A stretch of DNA of 64,000 bases from an uncultured Algimonas sp. (GTDB taxonomy: Bacteria > Pseudomonadota > Alphaproteobacteria > Caulobacterales > Maricaulaceae): positions 62,001-126,000 of the forward strand of contig NZ_CANMJB010000004.1 in NCBI RefSeq assembly GCF_947498175.1, in the 5' to 3' direction. This document shows positions 40,720-50,000 of this stretch, one piece after another. The notes beneath the pieces are model-generated. The model saw nothing but the letters and a program-made list of their open reading frames with translations, had not been told where the DNA came from and made no database searches. The first letter of the stretch is position 1. The number at the start of each line of letters is the position of its first letter. Position numbers and translations under genes: made by a program.

Positions 40720-41556
40720 CTATTCTTCGTCCCTGATCCGGCGCAGCGCCTCGTTCAGGCCGCGCTTGGCCGAGCCGGGCGCAAGCGGTTTCTGCTGGCT
40801 TTCGTGCGGCGCCCAGCCGGTCATCCAGACGATTTCCCAACTCAACGGCATGGGCTCGCCGGGCGCGGGCCTGAGCCTGTCCTCGAGCGTCCGTGCCAAT
40901 CCGGGCACATGGGAACGCACCCGATCGTTCAGCGCATTGGTCAACCCCAGATCGCGCAGGTCGCCCGCCAGCGTGGCGAGTTCGCGGTAGCGCACGGTGA
41001 ACCGGTCGCTGTCCGTCACCGGAATGGCCAGCCCGGCATGGCCGAGCAGTTGCGCGGCCGCCCGCACCTCGATCATCGGATGGATGCGCGGCGCGGGCGA
41101 ACCGAGCGCGTCCGTATCCACGGCGTAGAGCGCTTGTCGCAACTCCGTCAGGCTGGTGCCGCCGATCAGCGCGGCGACGAACAAGCCGTCCGGGGCCAGC
41201 ATGGCGCGCACGCCCTGCATCCATCCGCCGACCGCATTGACCGATTGCAGGTGCAGCAGGCTGATGACCAGATCATGGTCCGTCCCGCCAGGGTCTTCGC
41301 GCCAGTCGAGCGCGCCGATCTTGCCAGGCGGTAGCGTATCCATGACGGCGTCCCGCCAGTCGAAGGGCCCGACCAGGCAGGCGCGGGCGAAGTTCCGGTT
41401 CACGTCCTGCAACCGCTCGGACAGGTCCTCCAGACAGCGTTGCAGCAGGAAGGGGCGCTCGCCGGTCGCGGCTTGGCGCCGCCGCGCCCGGGCGACGCGC
41501 TGCGCCTGGGCGGTCGCGTCGAACAGGGCGGTCGGCGTGGCTTGTGCGCGGGACAT
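40720..41556 (-). CDS. NDUFAF5-like SAM-dependent methyltransferase
   Basis: 278 residues from ATG 41556. 'TALFDATAQAQRVARARRR' at the N-terminus is diagnostic of the BioC-like group that includes mitochondrial NDUFAF5, a complex I assembly factor that hydroxylates an Arg. The SAM fold is modified: 'DHDLVISLLHLQSVNAVGGWMQGVRAMLAPDGLFVAALIGG' matches that family. Its conserved place beside comF-grxC-nitrilase-DUF1178 is typical of alphaproteobacteria. Enzymatic role here is inferred. Confidence 0.88.
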   Translation of the reverse strand: MSRAQATPTALFDATAQAQRVARARRRQAATGERPFLLQRCLEDLSERLQDVNRNFARACLVGPFDWRDAVMDTLPPGKIGALDWREDPGGTDHDLVISLLHLQSVNAVGGWMQGVRAMLAPDGLFVAALIGGTSLTELRQALYAVDTDALGSPAPRIHPMIEVRAAAQLLGHAGLAIPVTDSDRFTVRYRELATLAGDLRDLGLTNALNDRVRSHVPGLARTLEDRLRPAPGEPMPLSWEIVWMTGWAPHESQQKPLAPGSAKRGLNEALRRIRDEE

Positions 41557-41576
41557 GGTCGGGCGATAGTCCGCGC

Positions 41577-42308
41577 GTGGCGGGCTTGCAATCACGACTG
41601 GCGGAGATGGGACGATGGGTCGTCGATACGGTTTTGCCGCCGACCGACGACACGGACCTGTTCACGCAGCTGACATTCCTGGACGAGCCGTGCTGTGCGT
41701 CGTGCGGCTATCCGTTCGATCACGAAGTCACGGGCCTTGCGGGCATCAGCGCCTTCGACCTGCTCTGCGCGGCCTGCCTGGCCCGGCGCCCGGCCTATGC
41801 GACGGCCCGCTCGGCGCTGCAATATGACGACGCGTCGCGCTCGCTCGTGCTGGCGTTCAAGCATGGCGGGCACACGGACCGGCTGCACACATTCGCCGCG
41901 CAGATGCACCGCGCCGGACGGGTCGCGCTGGCCCATGCGGATCTGATCGTGCCGGTCCCGCTGCACCGGACCCGGCTGGTCAAACGGCGTTACAACCAGT
42001 CGGCCCTGCTGGCCCGCGCCCTGTCGCGCCGGTGCGGCGTGCCGATGGACGCGCACATGCTGCTGCGCCCGCGCAAAACGCCGAGCCAGGGCGGTCTGTC
42101 GGCGGCCGGTCGGCGGCGCAATGTCCAGGGTGCGTTCGAGGTCGCACGGCCCGAGGCGGTCGCCGGGCGGCGGCTCGTCCTGGTGGACGACGTCATGACG
42201 ACCGGGGCGACGCTGGAAGCCTGCACCCGGACCTTGAAGCGCGCCGGTGCGGCGCGCGTCGATGCGCTGTGCCTGGCGCGCGTTGTAAAGCCGCTCCCGG
42301 CTCCTTAA
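41577..42308 (+). CDS. comF: ComF family phosphoribosyltransferase-like protein
   Basis: 243 residues from GTG 41577 (ATG 41607 also possible). N-terminal zinc-finger-like Cys set ('CCASCGYPF', 'LLCAACLARRP') and C-terminal PRT domain with 'VPVPLHRTRLVKRRYNQSALLA' and the PRPP loop 'VLVDDVMTTGATLEACT'. In competent bacteria ComF aids DNA uptake; elsewhere its role is unclear. Divergent from the NDUFAF5-like gene; grxC follows after 37 bases. Confidence 0.9.
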   Translation: MAGLQSRLAEMGRWVVDTVLPPTDDTDLFTQLTFLDEPCCASCGYPFDHEVTGLAGISAFDLLCAACLARRPAYATARSALQYDDASRSLVLAFKHGGHTDRLHTFAAQMHRAGRVALAHADLIVPVPLHRTRLVKRRYNQSALLARALSRRCGVPMDAHMLLRPRKTPSQGGLSAAGRRRNVQGAFEVARPEAVAGRRLVLVDDVMTTGATLEACTRTLKRAGAARVDALCLARVVKPLPAP

Positions 42309-42345
42309 GTCCGCACCACATTCCTCCGTCCACAAAGGGTCTTCC

Positions 42346-42606
42346 ATGGCTGCCAAAGTCGAAATGTATTCCAAGATGTTCTGTCCCTACTGCATCCGCG
42401 CCAAGGCGCTGCTGGAGAAGAAGGGCGTGGAGATCATCGATATCCCGGCCGCGGCCGACAAGACCAAACGCGCAGAGATGAACCAGCGGTCGAACGGCCG
42501 GAACACCTTCCCGCAGATTTTCATCAATGGCGAGCATGTCGGCGGGTCGGACGATCTGGCCGCGCTGGAGCGCGCGGGCAAGCTCGACGCCCTGCTGGCT
42601 GGCTAG
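42346..42606 (+). CDS. grxC: Glutaredoxin 3 (GrxC)
   Basis: 86 residues, dithiol glutaredoxin. Active site CPYC at residues 13-16 ('MFCPYCIRAKALL'), cis-Pro in 'NTFPQIFINGEHVGGSDDL', full length. Reduces disulfides and glutathione adducts in the cytoplasm. Fifth gene order partner in the comF-grxC-nitrilase-DUF1178 row. Confidence 0.97.
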   Translation: MAAKVEMYSKMFCPYCIRAKALLEKKGVEIIDIPAAADKTKRAEMNQRSNGRNTFPQIFINGEHVGGSDDLAALERAGKLDALLAG

Positions 42607-42619
42607 GGCAGGCTTCGCC

Positions 42620-43402
42620 TTGAAGGCCGCCCTGCTCCAGCTGACGTCCGGCACCGATCCGGCGGAGAACTTCGCGGCGGTCGCCGCGATGGTGCGCGAC
42701 ACGGACGCGGCCTTCGTGCTGAGCCCGGAAATGACTCCGCTGCTGCAGAAGGACGCGGACGCGCTGCAGGCGGCCGTGCGGCCCGAAGACGAAACCATCG
42801 CGCCCTACCGCGACCTGGCGCGCGACCGGGACATCCATTTCCTGCTCGGCTCGGCCGCGATCCGGCGCGAGGACGGACGCATCGCCAACCGCTCGGTCCT
42901 GATCGACCCGGACGGGGCGGTGATCGCCCGCTATGACAAGATCCACCTGTTCGAAGCAGCGCTGCCCGGAGGCGAGAGCTACCGGGAAAGCGATGCCTAC
43001 GCCCCCGGTGATGCACCGGTCACGACATCGGTCGGCGGGCTGAAGCTCGGCCTGTCCATCTGCTACGATGTGCGCTTCCCGTCACTTTATATCGGCTACG
43101 CCTTGGACGGGGTGGACATGATCGCCGTGCCGTCCGCGTTCACGCGCGCGACCGGCAAGGCGCACTGGGAAACGCTGCTGCGTGCCCGGGCGATCGAAAG
43201 CGGAGCCTGGGTGCTGGCGCCCGCGCAGGCGGGATCCCATGCGGATGGCCGCCGGACCTGGGGCCGCACGATGGCCGTAGCGCCCTGGGGCGAGGTGGCG
43301 GGCGTGCTGGATCACGACCGGCCCGGCCCGCTGAAGGTGGACATTGATCCGAAAGCCGTAGGCGATGCCCGCGCGCGCATCCCGGCCTGGCGGCAGCGGT
43401 GA
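42620..43402 (+). CDS. Carbon-nitrogen hydrolase (Nit family)
   Basis: 260 residues from TTG 42620, the only start that fits the conserved N-terminus KAALLQL. Nitrilase-superfamily triad: Glu in 'LSPEMT', Lys in 'RYDKIHLF' and Cys in 'LSICYDVRFP'. The closest described relatives are the Nit1/Nit2-like omega-amidase or deaminated-glutathione amidase group, which would suit its place next to grxC. TTG start and 13-base gap after grxC; four-base overlap with DUF1178. Confidence 0.9.
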   Translation: MKAALLQLTSGTDPAENFAAVAAMVRDTDAAFVLSPEMTPLLQKDADALQAAVRPEDETIAPYRDLARDRDIHFLLGSAAIRREDGRIANRSVLIDPDGAVIARYDKIHLFEAALPGGESYRESDAYAPGDAPVTTSVGGLKLGLSICYDVRFPSLYIGYALDGVDMIAVPSAFTRATGKAHWETLLRARAIESGAWVLAPAQAGSHADGRRTWGRTMAVAPWGEVAGVLDHDRPGPLKVDIDPKAVGDARARIPAWRQR

Positions 43403-43800
43403 TCAAATACGACCTGACCTGCGCGCACGGCCATGCCTTCGAAGGCTGGTTCGCCTCGATGGGCGATTATGACGACCAGAAGGAATCCGGCCTGCTGAGT
43501 TGCCCGGAATGCGGATCCGGGTCGGTCGAGAAGGCCATCATGGCGCCGGCCGTGCGCTCATCCGGTCGACGTGCCGCCATCGCCGCGGCGATCCGCAGCG
43601 AAATCGCGCAGAACTGCGACGATGTCGGCAAGAACTTCGCGCAGGAAGCCCGCGCCATGCATGAGGGCGAAAAGCCCGCCCGCGGCATCTACGGCCAAGC
43701 GACGGCGCGGCAGGCGCGCGACATGCTGGCGGACGGCATTCCGGCCTTGCCGCTCCCGGCCGCGCTCGATCCGAAACGGGCCAAGGACAAACTGAACTAA
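43399..43800 (+). CDS. DUF1178 family protein
   Basis: 133 residues, GTG start overlapping the nitrilase stop. 'IKYDLTCAHGHAFEGWFASM' and a CPECGS pair give a zinc-ribbon-like N-terminus (C-x-H / C-x-x-C). The rest is helical. Conserved beside nitrilase and grxC across alphaproteobacteria; function unknown. Confidence 0.93.
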   Translation: MIKYDLTCAHGHAFEGWFASMGDYDDQKESGLLSCPECGSGSVEKAIMAPAVRSSGRRAAIAAAIRSEIAQNCDDVGKNFAQEARAMHEGEKPARGIYGQATARQARDMLADGIPALPLPAALDPKRAKDKLN

Positions 43801-43801
43801 G

Positions 43802-45163
43802 TTACGCGACCGCGCAGGTCTTGATGTTGCAGAAGGCGAGCAAGCCTTCGCGCGCCAGCTCCCGGCCGTATCCGCTATGCTTGATGCCGCCGAAGGGCAG
43901 ACGTGGATCGGACGAGGTCATGGCGTTGACGAAGGTCGATCCGGCCTCGATTTCGTCGAAGGCGCGCTCGATTTCCGCTTCGTCCTGCGTGAAGATGGAC
44001 GATCCCAGCCCGAAGTCGGAATCGTTGGCCAGTGCGATCGCCGCATCAAGACCGTCCACCTCGAACAGCATGGCGACGGGGCCGAACAGTTCCTGGGCAT
44101 AGGCGTCCATGTCGGACGTAATGCCTTCGAGTATGCCCGGCTGGAAATAGCTGCCATCCCGGTCGAGCGGCACGGCGCCGGTCAGGCGGCGCGCGCCTTG
44201 CGCCACGGCGCGCTCGATCTGCTCCGACAACTCCGTCGCGGCGTCCGCGCTCACCAACGGGCCGATATCGGTGTCCGCATCCATCGGATCACCGACGCTC
44301 AACGCCTCGAACGCGCTCTGCAGGCGGTCGCGAAACGCGTCGTAAACATCGGCATGGACGATGAAGCGCTTGGCGGCGATGCAGCTCTGGCCGTTATTCT
44401 TGGTGCGGGACGCCACGGCCGTTTCCACGGCGGCGTCCAGATCGGCGCTCGGCATGACGATGAAGGCGTCCGATCCACCCAGCTCCAGCAGAGTCGGCTT
44501 GATCTCGCTGCCGCAGATCGCCGCGACCGACGCCCCGGCCGGTTCGCTGCCGGTCAGGGTGGCGGCGCGCACGCGCGGATCGCGCAGGACGCGCTCCACC
44601 TTGGATCCGCCGATCAGCAACGTCTGGAACGCGCCGTTGGGAAAGCCCGCCCGTTCGAACAGGTCTTGCAGCGCCAATGCGCATTGCGGCACGTTGGACG
44701 CGTGTTTCAACAGGCCGGTATTGCCCGCCATCAGGGCCGGGGCGGCAAAGCGCACCACCTGCCAGAACGGATAGTTCCAGGGCATGACGGCCAGCACGGG
44801 CCCGAGCGGCAGGATGCGGCGGAAACTGCGCGCCCGCTCCGTCGGGACCGGTTCGTCGGCCAGAATGTCGGCCGCATTGTCCGCATAGTAGCGGCAGGCG
44901 CGGGCGCACTTGCGCGCTTCGGCTTCGGCCTGGACGAGCGGCTTGCCCATTTCCACCGTCATGAGGCGTCCGAACAGGGACGCGTCCGCCTCCAGAATGT
45001 CGGCCGCCTTGTTCATCCAGGCGGCGCGCTCGGCGATGGACGTCTGCTTGAGGCGCTCGAACGCGACGACCGACCGGGCGATCGCCAGATCGACGTCCGC
45101 GTCCGTATGCGGCCGATACGTCTCTTCGACGCGGCCGGTGGCGGGGTTCGTCGTGGCGATCAT
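43802..45163 (-). CDS. Succinate-semialdehyde-type aldehyde dehydrogenase
   Basis: 453 residues from ATG 45163, with GGAG eight bases upstream; the frame runs further to 45343 without support. NAD(P)-dependent ALDH with Glu227 in 'LLELGGSDAF', nucleophile Cys261 in 'NNGQSCIAAKRF', 'MPWNYPFWQVVRFAAPALMAGN' and 'PFGGIKHSGYGRE'. The 'NNGQSCIAAKRF' region and short length fit the GabD2/Sad-like group acting on succinate semialdehyde or similar aldehydes. Confidence 0.9.
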   Translation of the reverse strand: MIATTNPATGRVEETYRPHTDADVDLAIARSVVAFERLKQTSIAERAAWMNKAADILEADASLFGRLMTVEMGKPLVQAEAEARKCARACRYYADNAADILADEPVPTERARSFRRILPLGPVLAVMPWNYPFWQVVRFAAPALMAGNTGLLKHASNVPQCALALQDLFERAGFPNGAFQTLLIGGSKVERVLRDPRVRAATLTGSEPAGASVAAICGSEIKPTLLELGGSDAFIVMPSADLDAAVETAVASRTKNNGQSCIAAKRFIVHADVYDAFRDRLQSAFEALSVGDPMDADTDIGPLVSADAATELSEQIERAVAQGARRLTGAVPLDRDGSYFQPGILEGITSDMDAYAQELFGPVAMLFEVDGLDAAIALANDSDFGLGSSIFTQDEAEIERAFDEIEAGSTFVNAMTSSDPRLPFGGIKHSGYGRELAREGLLAFCNIKTCAVA

Positions 45164-45424
45164 GAAGGACTCCGAAAGCGGGTGTGGCGGCACAAGGGGA
45201 ACTCTAAGGCATACGCGCCCGGCTGGCTGCAAGTTTCTAGGCCACAGAGCCGAAAGCCGGAAGACCCGAAAGGTTTGCGAAAGCTTTCCGACATAGAGGC
45301 TGCCGGTACCGCAACGGTCCCGTCGGATCATGGACGGGAACAATGGCGCGCTACAGCGCCAATCATGGTCGTTCCGTTAACGATATGTTTTCATCCGTCA
45401 TAAAGTTCTGTGCGCCATTCTGTG

Positions 45425-45448
45425 CATGCCGGTCCCGATACCGGCATG
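45425..45448. promoter_or_regulatory. Perfect inverted repeat upstream of a small gene
   Basis: CATGCCGGT (45425-45433), loop CCCGAT, ACCGGCATG (45440-45448): nine perfect base pairs ending just before the ribosome-binding site of the 101-residue gene. It could be an operator or a leader hairpin that affects translation. The gap 45164-45466 otherwise holds the aldehyde dehydrogenase promoter region and an AT-rich stretch near 45375-45405 that may hold the promoter of the small gene. Confidence 0.5.
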
Positions 45449-45466
45449 GCAGAAAGGAGCTGTTTC

Positions 45467-45772
45467 ATGGCTTCGTTACCCATCACTCCGTCAAGGACGG
45501 ACACCGCAACCGCGTCCAAAACGGCCCACACCGCCTTGCGCGATCCCTTCGACCTGTCGGCCGCCGCATCGGCGACGCCGAAGGACACGCCGCTGGACGC
45601 GGCCCTGTCGCAAGTCCGGCCGGTCATCGAACGGCTGGACGGCGCGAAGGACGTACCCGACGCGCTTGAGGCGGAAGAACCCGACGAAAAGGACCGCGCC
45701 CTGCAGGCCAGCGAAGCCTACCGCACCTTGCGCGAACCCGATATGGCGCTGACCCCGGTCGGCATCGTCTAA
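45467..45772 (+). CDS. Small acidic protein of unknown function
   Basis: 101 residues from ATG 45467, chosen for AAGGAG seven bases upstream. Rich in Ala, Asp, Glu and Thr, no Cys, no membrane segment, probably partly disordered at the N-terminus with helices around 'AALSQVRPVIERLDGA' and 'KDRALQASEAYRTL'. No family recognised. Its stop shares bases CTAA with the stop of the convergent FAD oxidoreductase. Confidence 0.65.
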   Translation: MASLPITPSRTDTATASKTAHTALRDPFDLSAAASATPKDTPLDAALSQVRPVIERLDGAKDVPDALEAEEPDEKDRALQASEAYRTLREPDMALTPVGIV

Positions 45773-46992
45773 ACCATTGCGGATTTCAGGTCCGCGTCCG
45801 GATCCGACAGTGTCGCCTTGTCGAGCGTCCGGCCCTTGGACAGGGCCATCTTGGCCAGCATGAAATCGCGCGGGGCGTTCACCGCATCGACGGCGAGCAG
45901 CGTTTCGCCCTTGAAATAATAGGCGGCGAAGCTGCGCGATGTTTCCGGATCGCCGCGCACCACTATGTCGTCATGACCGTCCGACAGGCCCGCAATCTGA
46001 AGCTTCAGATCGAACTGGTCCGACCAGAACCAGGGCAGGGCGTCATAGGGCTTGGCCGCGCCGGTGATATGGCGGGCGACGGTCTTGGCCTGCTCGGTCG
46101 CGTTGGGCACCGATTCGAGCCGGACATCGCGGTCGTAGAAGTCGTTATGGTGCCAGGACACGTCGCCGATGGCGTAGATGTCCGGGTCCGTCGTCTGGCA
46201 ATATTCGTTCACCGCGATGCCGTCGCCAATATCCAGCCCGGCGAATTCGGCCAGTTCGATATTCGGGAGGACCCCGATGCCGATGACGATCATGTGCGCG
46301 TCCCAGGACCGGTCGCAGGACGTGCGCACGCTGAGCGTGTCGCCGTTGGCGACGATGGAGGACGCGATGCAGCTCTCGATGATCTCCACCCCTTCTTCGG
46401 TATGGACGCGGCGGTAGAAGTCGCTCATCCGTTCCGAGGTCACGCGCTGCAGGATGCGCGGCTGGGCTTCCAGCAACGTCACCGCCATGCCGCGCTGGCG
46501 CAAGGAGGCCGCCGTCTCCAGCCCGATATAGCCGCCGCCGATGATGACGGCGCGCTTTCCGGGACGCACGCGCGCGCGGATCGCATCCACATCGGCGGTG
46601 TTGCGCAGGTAGAAGACATTGGGCAGGTCCGCGCCCTCGATCGGCAGCGGGCGCGCCCGCGCGCCTGTCGCCAGGATCAGATTGTCGTAAAGCAGCGCAT
46701 CGCCGTCTTCGGTCTGCACGGTCTTGTTGGCGCGGTCGATCGCCCCGGCGCGCACCCCCAGCCGCAGCGCGATATCGTGTTCCGAATAACTTTCGGCCGG
46801 GCGCAGCAGGATGTCGGCCTCATCGCGGTCGCCGGACAGATAGTCCTTGGACAGAGGCGGGCGGTGGTAGGGGGCGACCTCTTCCTCGCCCAGCAGCGTG
46901 ATGCGTCCGCCATAGCCCGCCTGGCGCAGGCTGACGGCGGCTTGCGATCCGGCGTGAGAGGCGCCGATGATGAGCGTGTGCGGTTCGGGCAT
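45769..46992 (-). CDS. FAD-dependent ferredoxin/rubredoxin reductase-type oxidoreductase
   Basis: 407 residues from ATG 46992. FAD site 'TLIIGASHAGSQAA' (one Gly of GxGxxG replaced by Ser), NAD(P)H site 'RAVIIGGGYIGLETAASLRQRGM', and FAD-ribityl Asp in 'DIYAIGDVSWHHNDF'. 'APYHRPPLSKDYL' is typical of reductases that feed electrons to ferredoxins or rubredoxins for oxygenases such as P450 or AlkB. No partner ferredoxin is adjacent; AlkB lies 13 kb away. Divergent from putA with 107 bases between starts. Confidence 0.9.
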   Translation of the reverse strand: MPEPHTLIIGASHAGSQAAVSLRQAGYGGRITLLGEEEVAPYHRPPLSKDYLSGDRDEADILLRPAESYSEHDIALRLGVRAGAIDRANKTVQTEDGDALLYDNLILATGARARPLPIEGADLPNVFYLRNTADVDAIRARVRPGKRAVIIGGGYIGLETAASLRQRGMAVTLLEAQPRILQRVTSERMSDFYRRVHTEEGVEIIESCIASSIVANGDTLSVRTSCDRSWDAHMIVIGIGVLPNIELAEFAGLDIGDGIAVNEYCQTTDPDIYAIGDVSWHHNDFYDRDVRLESVPNATEQAKTVARHITGAAKPYDALPWFWSDQFDLKLQIAGLSDGHDDIVVRGDPETSRSFAAYYFKGETLLAVDAVNAPRDFMLAKMALSKGRTLDKATLSDPDADLKSAMV

Positions 46993-47099
46993 GGGCGGGT
47001 CTCTAGCAGGGCTATCCCGTGCTAACAAAGGAATGACTTTTCCGTTCCGCTTGCGCATGGGTCGGCGACAGTCGGCCGGGGCCGCGATAGGAAAGACGG

Positions 47100-50000
47100 A
47101 TGAACGCACTCAGACAACGGATTCGCGACCGATCGCGGCAGACGACGGCGGATTTGCCGGACGCGTCGCGCCTGACCGACCCGGTCTTGCGCGATGACAT
47201 ACAGGACCGGGCGCGCACGCTCGTCAGGCATCTGCGCGAGGATTCCAAGCCGGGCCTGATGGAGCTGATGCTGGCCGAATACGGCCTGTCCACAGACGAG
47301 GGCATCGCGCTGATGTGCCTGGCCGAAGCCTTGCTGCGCGTGCCGGACAGCGAGACGATGGACGACTTGATCGAGGACAAGATCGCGCCCTCGCAATGGG
47401 GCCGCCATCTGGGCCGGAGCTCCAGCCCGCTGATCAACAGCTCGACCTGGGCGCTGATGATGACCGGCCGGGTTCTCGATGACGGTGCGCCGGTCAAGAC
47501 CACGCTGCGCGGCATGATCAAGCGGCTGGGCGAACCGGTCATCCGCCGCGCCGTGCGCGAAGCGATGAAGGTGATGGGTCGCCAATTCGTGCTGGGCGAG
47601 ACCATCCAGGGCGCGATCCGGCGCTCGTCGGGCAAGTATCGTTACAGCTACGACATGCTCGGCGAGGCGGCGATGAGTATGCCGGATGCGGATCATTATT
47701 TCGGCGATTACGCGGACGCGATCCGGACGCTGGCCGCGCGCTGCAATTCGGACGACATTGCCGACAATCCCGGCATTTCCGTCAAGTTGTCGGCGCTGCA
47801 TCCGCGCTACGACGCATTCCAACGCGACCGCGTGATGGACGAATTGCTGCCGCGCGTAGCCGAGCTGGCGAAGATGGCGGCCGACGCACGGATGGGTTTC
47901 AACATCGATGCCGAAGAGTCCGAACGGCTGGAGTTGAACCTGGACATCGTCGAAGCGCTGGCGCGCGATCCCCTGTTGGAAGGCTGGGACGGGCTCGGTC
48001 TGGTCGTGCAGGCCTACGGGCCGCGTAGCCCGGCCGTGATCGACTGGGTCGCCGCACTTGCGGAGGATACGGGCCGCCGCCTGATGGTGCGCCTGGTCAA
48101 GGGCGCCTATTGGGACACGGAAGTCAAGCGCGCTCAGGTCATGGGGCTGGACCGCTATCCCGTCTTCGAAACCAAGGCCGATACGGACCGGAACTACATT
48201 CTGTGCGCCGAGAAGCTGCTGGCCGCGCGGCCGGCGCTCTATCCGCAATTCGCCACGCATAACGCCCACACGGTCGCCGCCGTGCTGGAACTGGCCCGCA
48301 ACCAGGATGGCCAGAGTCAGCATGGCTACGAATTCCAGCGCCTGCACGGCATGGGCGAGGCGCTGCATGCCTATCTGCGCGAAAAACTGGACAAGCCCGT
48401 GCGTATCTACGCGCCGGTCGGCGAACATGAGGATCTGCTGGCCTATCTCGTCCGCCGCCTGCTCGAAAACGGCGCGAACAGTTCCTTCGTGGCCAAGGTG
48501 ACGGACAAGGATGTCGGGATCGACGAGATCATCGCCGACCCGTTCGAGGATCGTCATGCTTCGATGCTGCCCGCTCCACGCGACACGACGGAGCCGCATG
48601 AAAACAGCCGCGGCTACGACCTACGCGATCTGATGACGGTGGAGCGTATGCTGGGCCTCTCCCATACGTCGTCCCCGGCAGTGAATGCCGGGGACGAGAG
48701 TGATGTGACGCGTGAGAGCTTCCGCACGCATCGTTGGGACTTCGGATCGGGCGTGGACATCACCGATCCGGCCCGCCCCGACGAGGTCGTCGGCACGGTC
48801 GCTTTCGCCGATGCGGTCGCCACGACCGAGGCCATCGCCCGCGCCGAACCCTGGTCCGCCGCCGCCGCCGAACGCGCGCGTGTCCTGACCGCCGCCGCCG
48901 ACGCGATGGAAGCCGCGGCCCCCGAACTGCTCGCCCTGCTGGCGCGCGAAGCCGGGAAGACGGCCGAAGACGCCATCGCCGAGTTGCGCGAGGCGGCCGA
49001 CTTCCTGCGCTATTACGCGACCTTCGCCGACGATGCGGACGAACCGCTCGGCACGGTGTCCGCCATCGCGCCGTGGAACTTCCCGCTGGCCATTTTCGTC
49101 GGCGAAGTGGCCGGGCCGCTGGCGGCAGGCAATGCGGTCATCGCCAAGCCGGCGGAGTCGACGCCGCTGATCGCGATGCGCGCGACGCAGATCCTGCACG
49201 AGGCCGGCGTGCCGGAGACCGCGTTGCAGACCCTGCCGGGCGAAGGCGCGGTGGTCGGGGCGGCGCTGACGTCCGATCCGCGCGTCGACGGGGTGGTCTT
49301 CACCGGTTCGACGGCCACGGCCATGGCGATCCATCGCAGCGTGGCGCGCCATCTGGCGCCCGAAGCGCCGCTGGTCGCGGAAACCGGCGGGATCAATGCC
49401 ATGATCGTGGACAGCACCGCGCTGCCCGAACAGGCGGTGGCCGATATTCTCGCATCCAGTTTCCAGAGTGCGGGCCAGCGCTGCTCGGCGCTCAGAGTGC
49501 TGTTCGTGCAGTCCGACATCTACGATCCGTTCGTGCGGCTGCTGAAGGACGCTATGGCGGAACTTCGCCTCGGCGATCCCTGGTCGCTGTCGACCGATGT
49601 CGGCCCCGTCATCGACGACCGGGCGCGACGAGGCCTGCTCGACTATATCGCCGAACACGATCCGCTGTTCCAGCTGGACGGGCCCGCACAGGGCCTGTTC
49701 GTCCCGCCGACCCTGATCGAAGTGGACGGCTATGAGGACGTTACCCGCGAAGTCTTCGGTCCCGTCCTGCATGTCACGCGTTTCGACGCGGAAGATATTC
49801 CGTCCATCATCGAGGCCGTGAACGCGCGCGACTATTCGCTGACCTTCGGTCTGCACACGCGCATCGACGGCCGGGTGGAGGAGACCAAGCGCGCCCTTCG
49901 CGTCGGCAACATCTACATCAATCGCAACCAGATCGGCGCCGTCGTGGGTGTGCAGCCCTTTGGCGGCTCGGCCCTGTCCGGGACGGGTCCGAAGGCGGGC

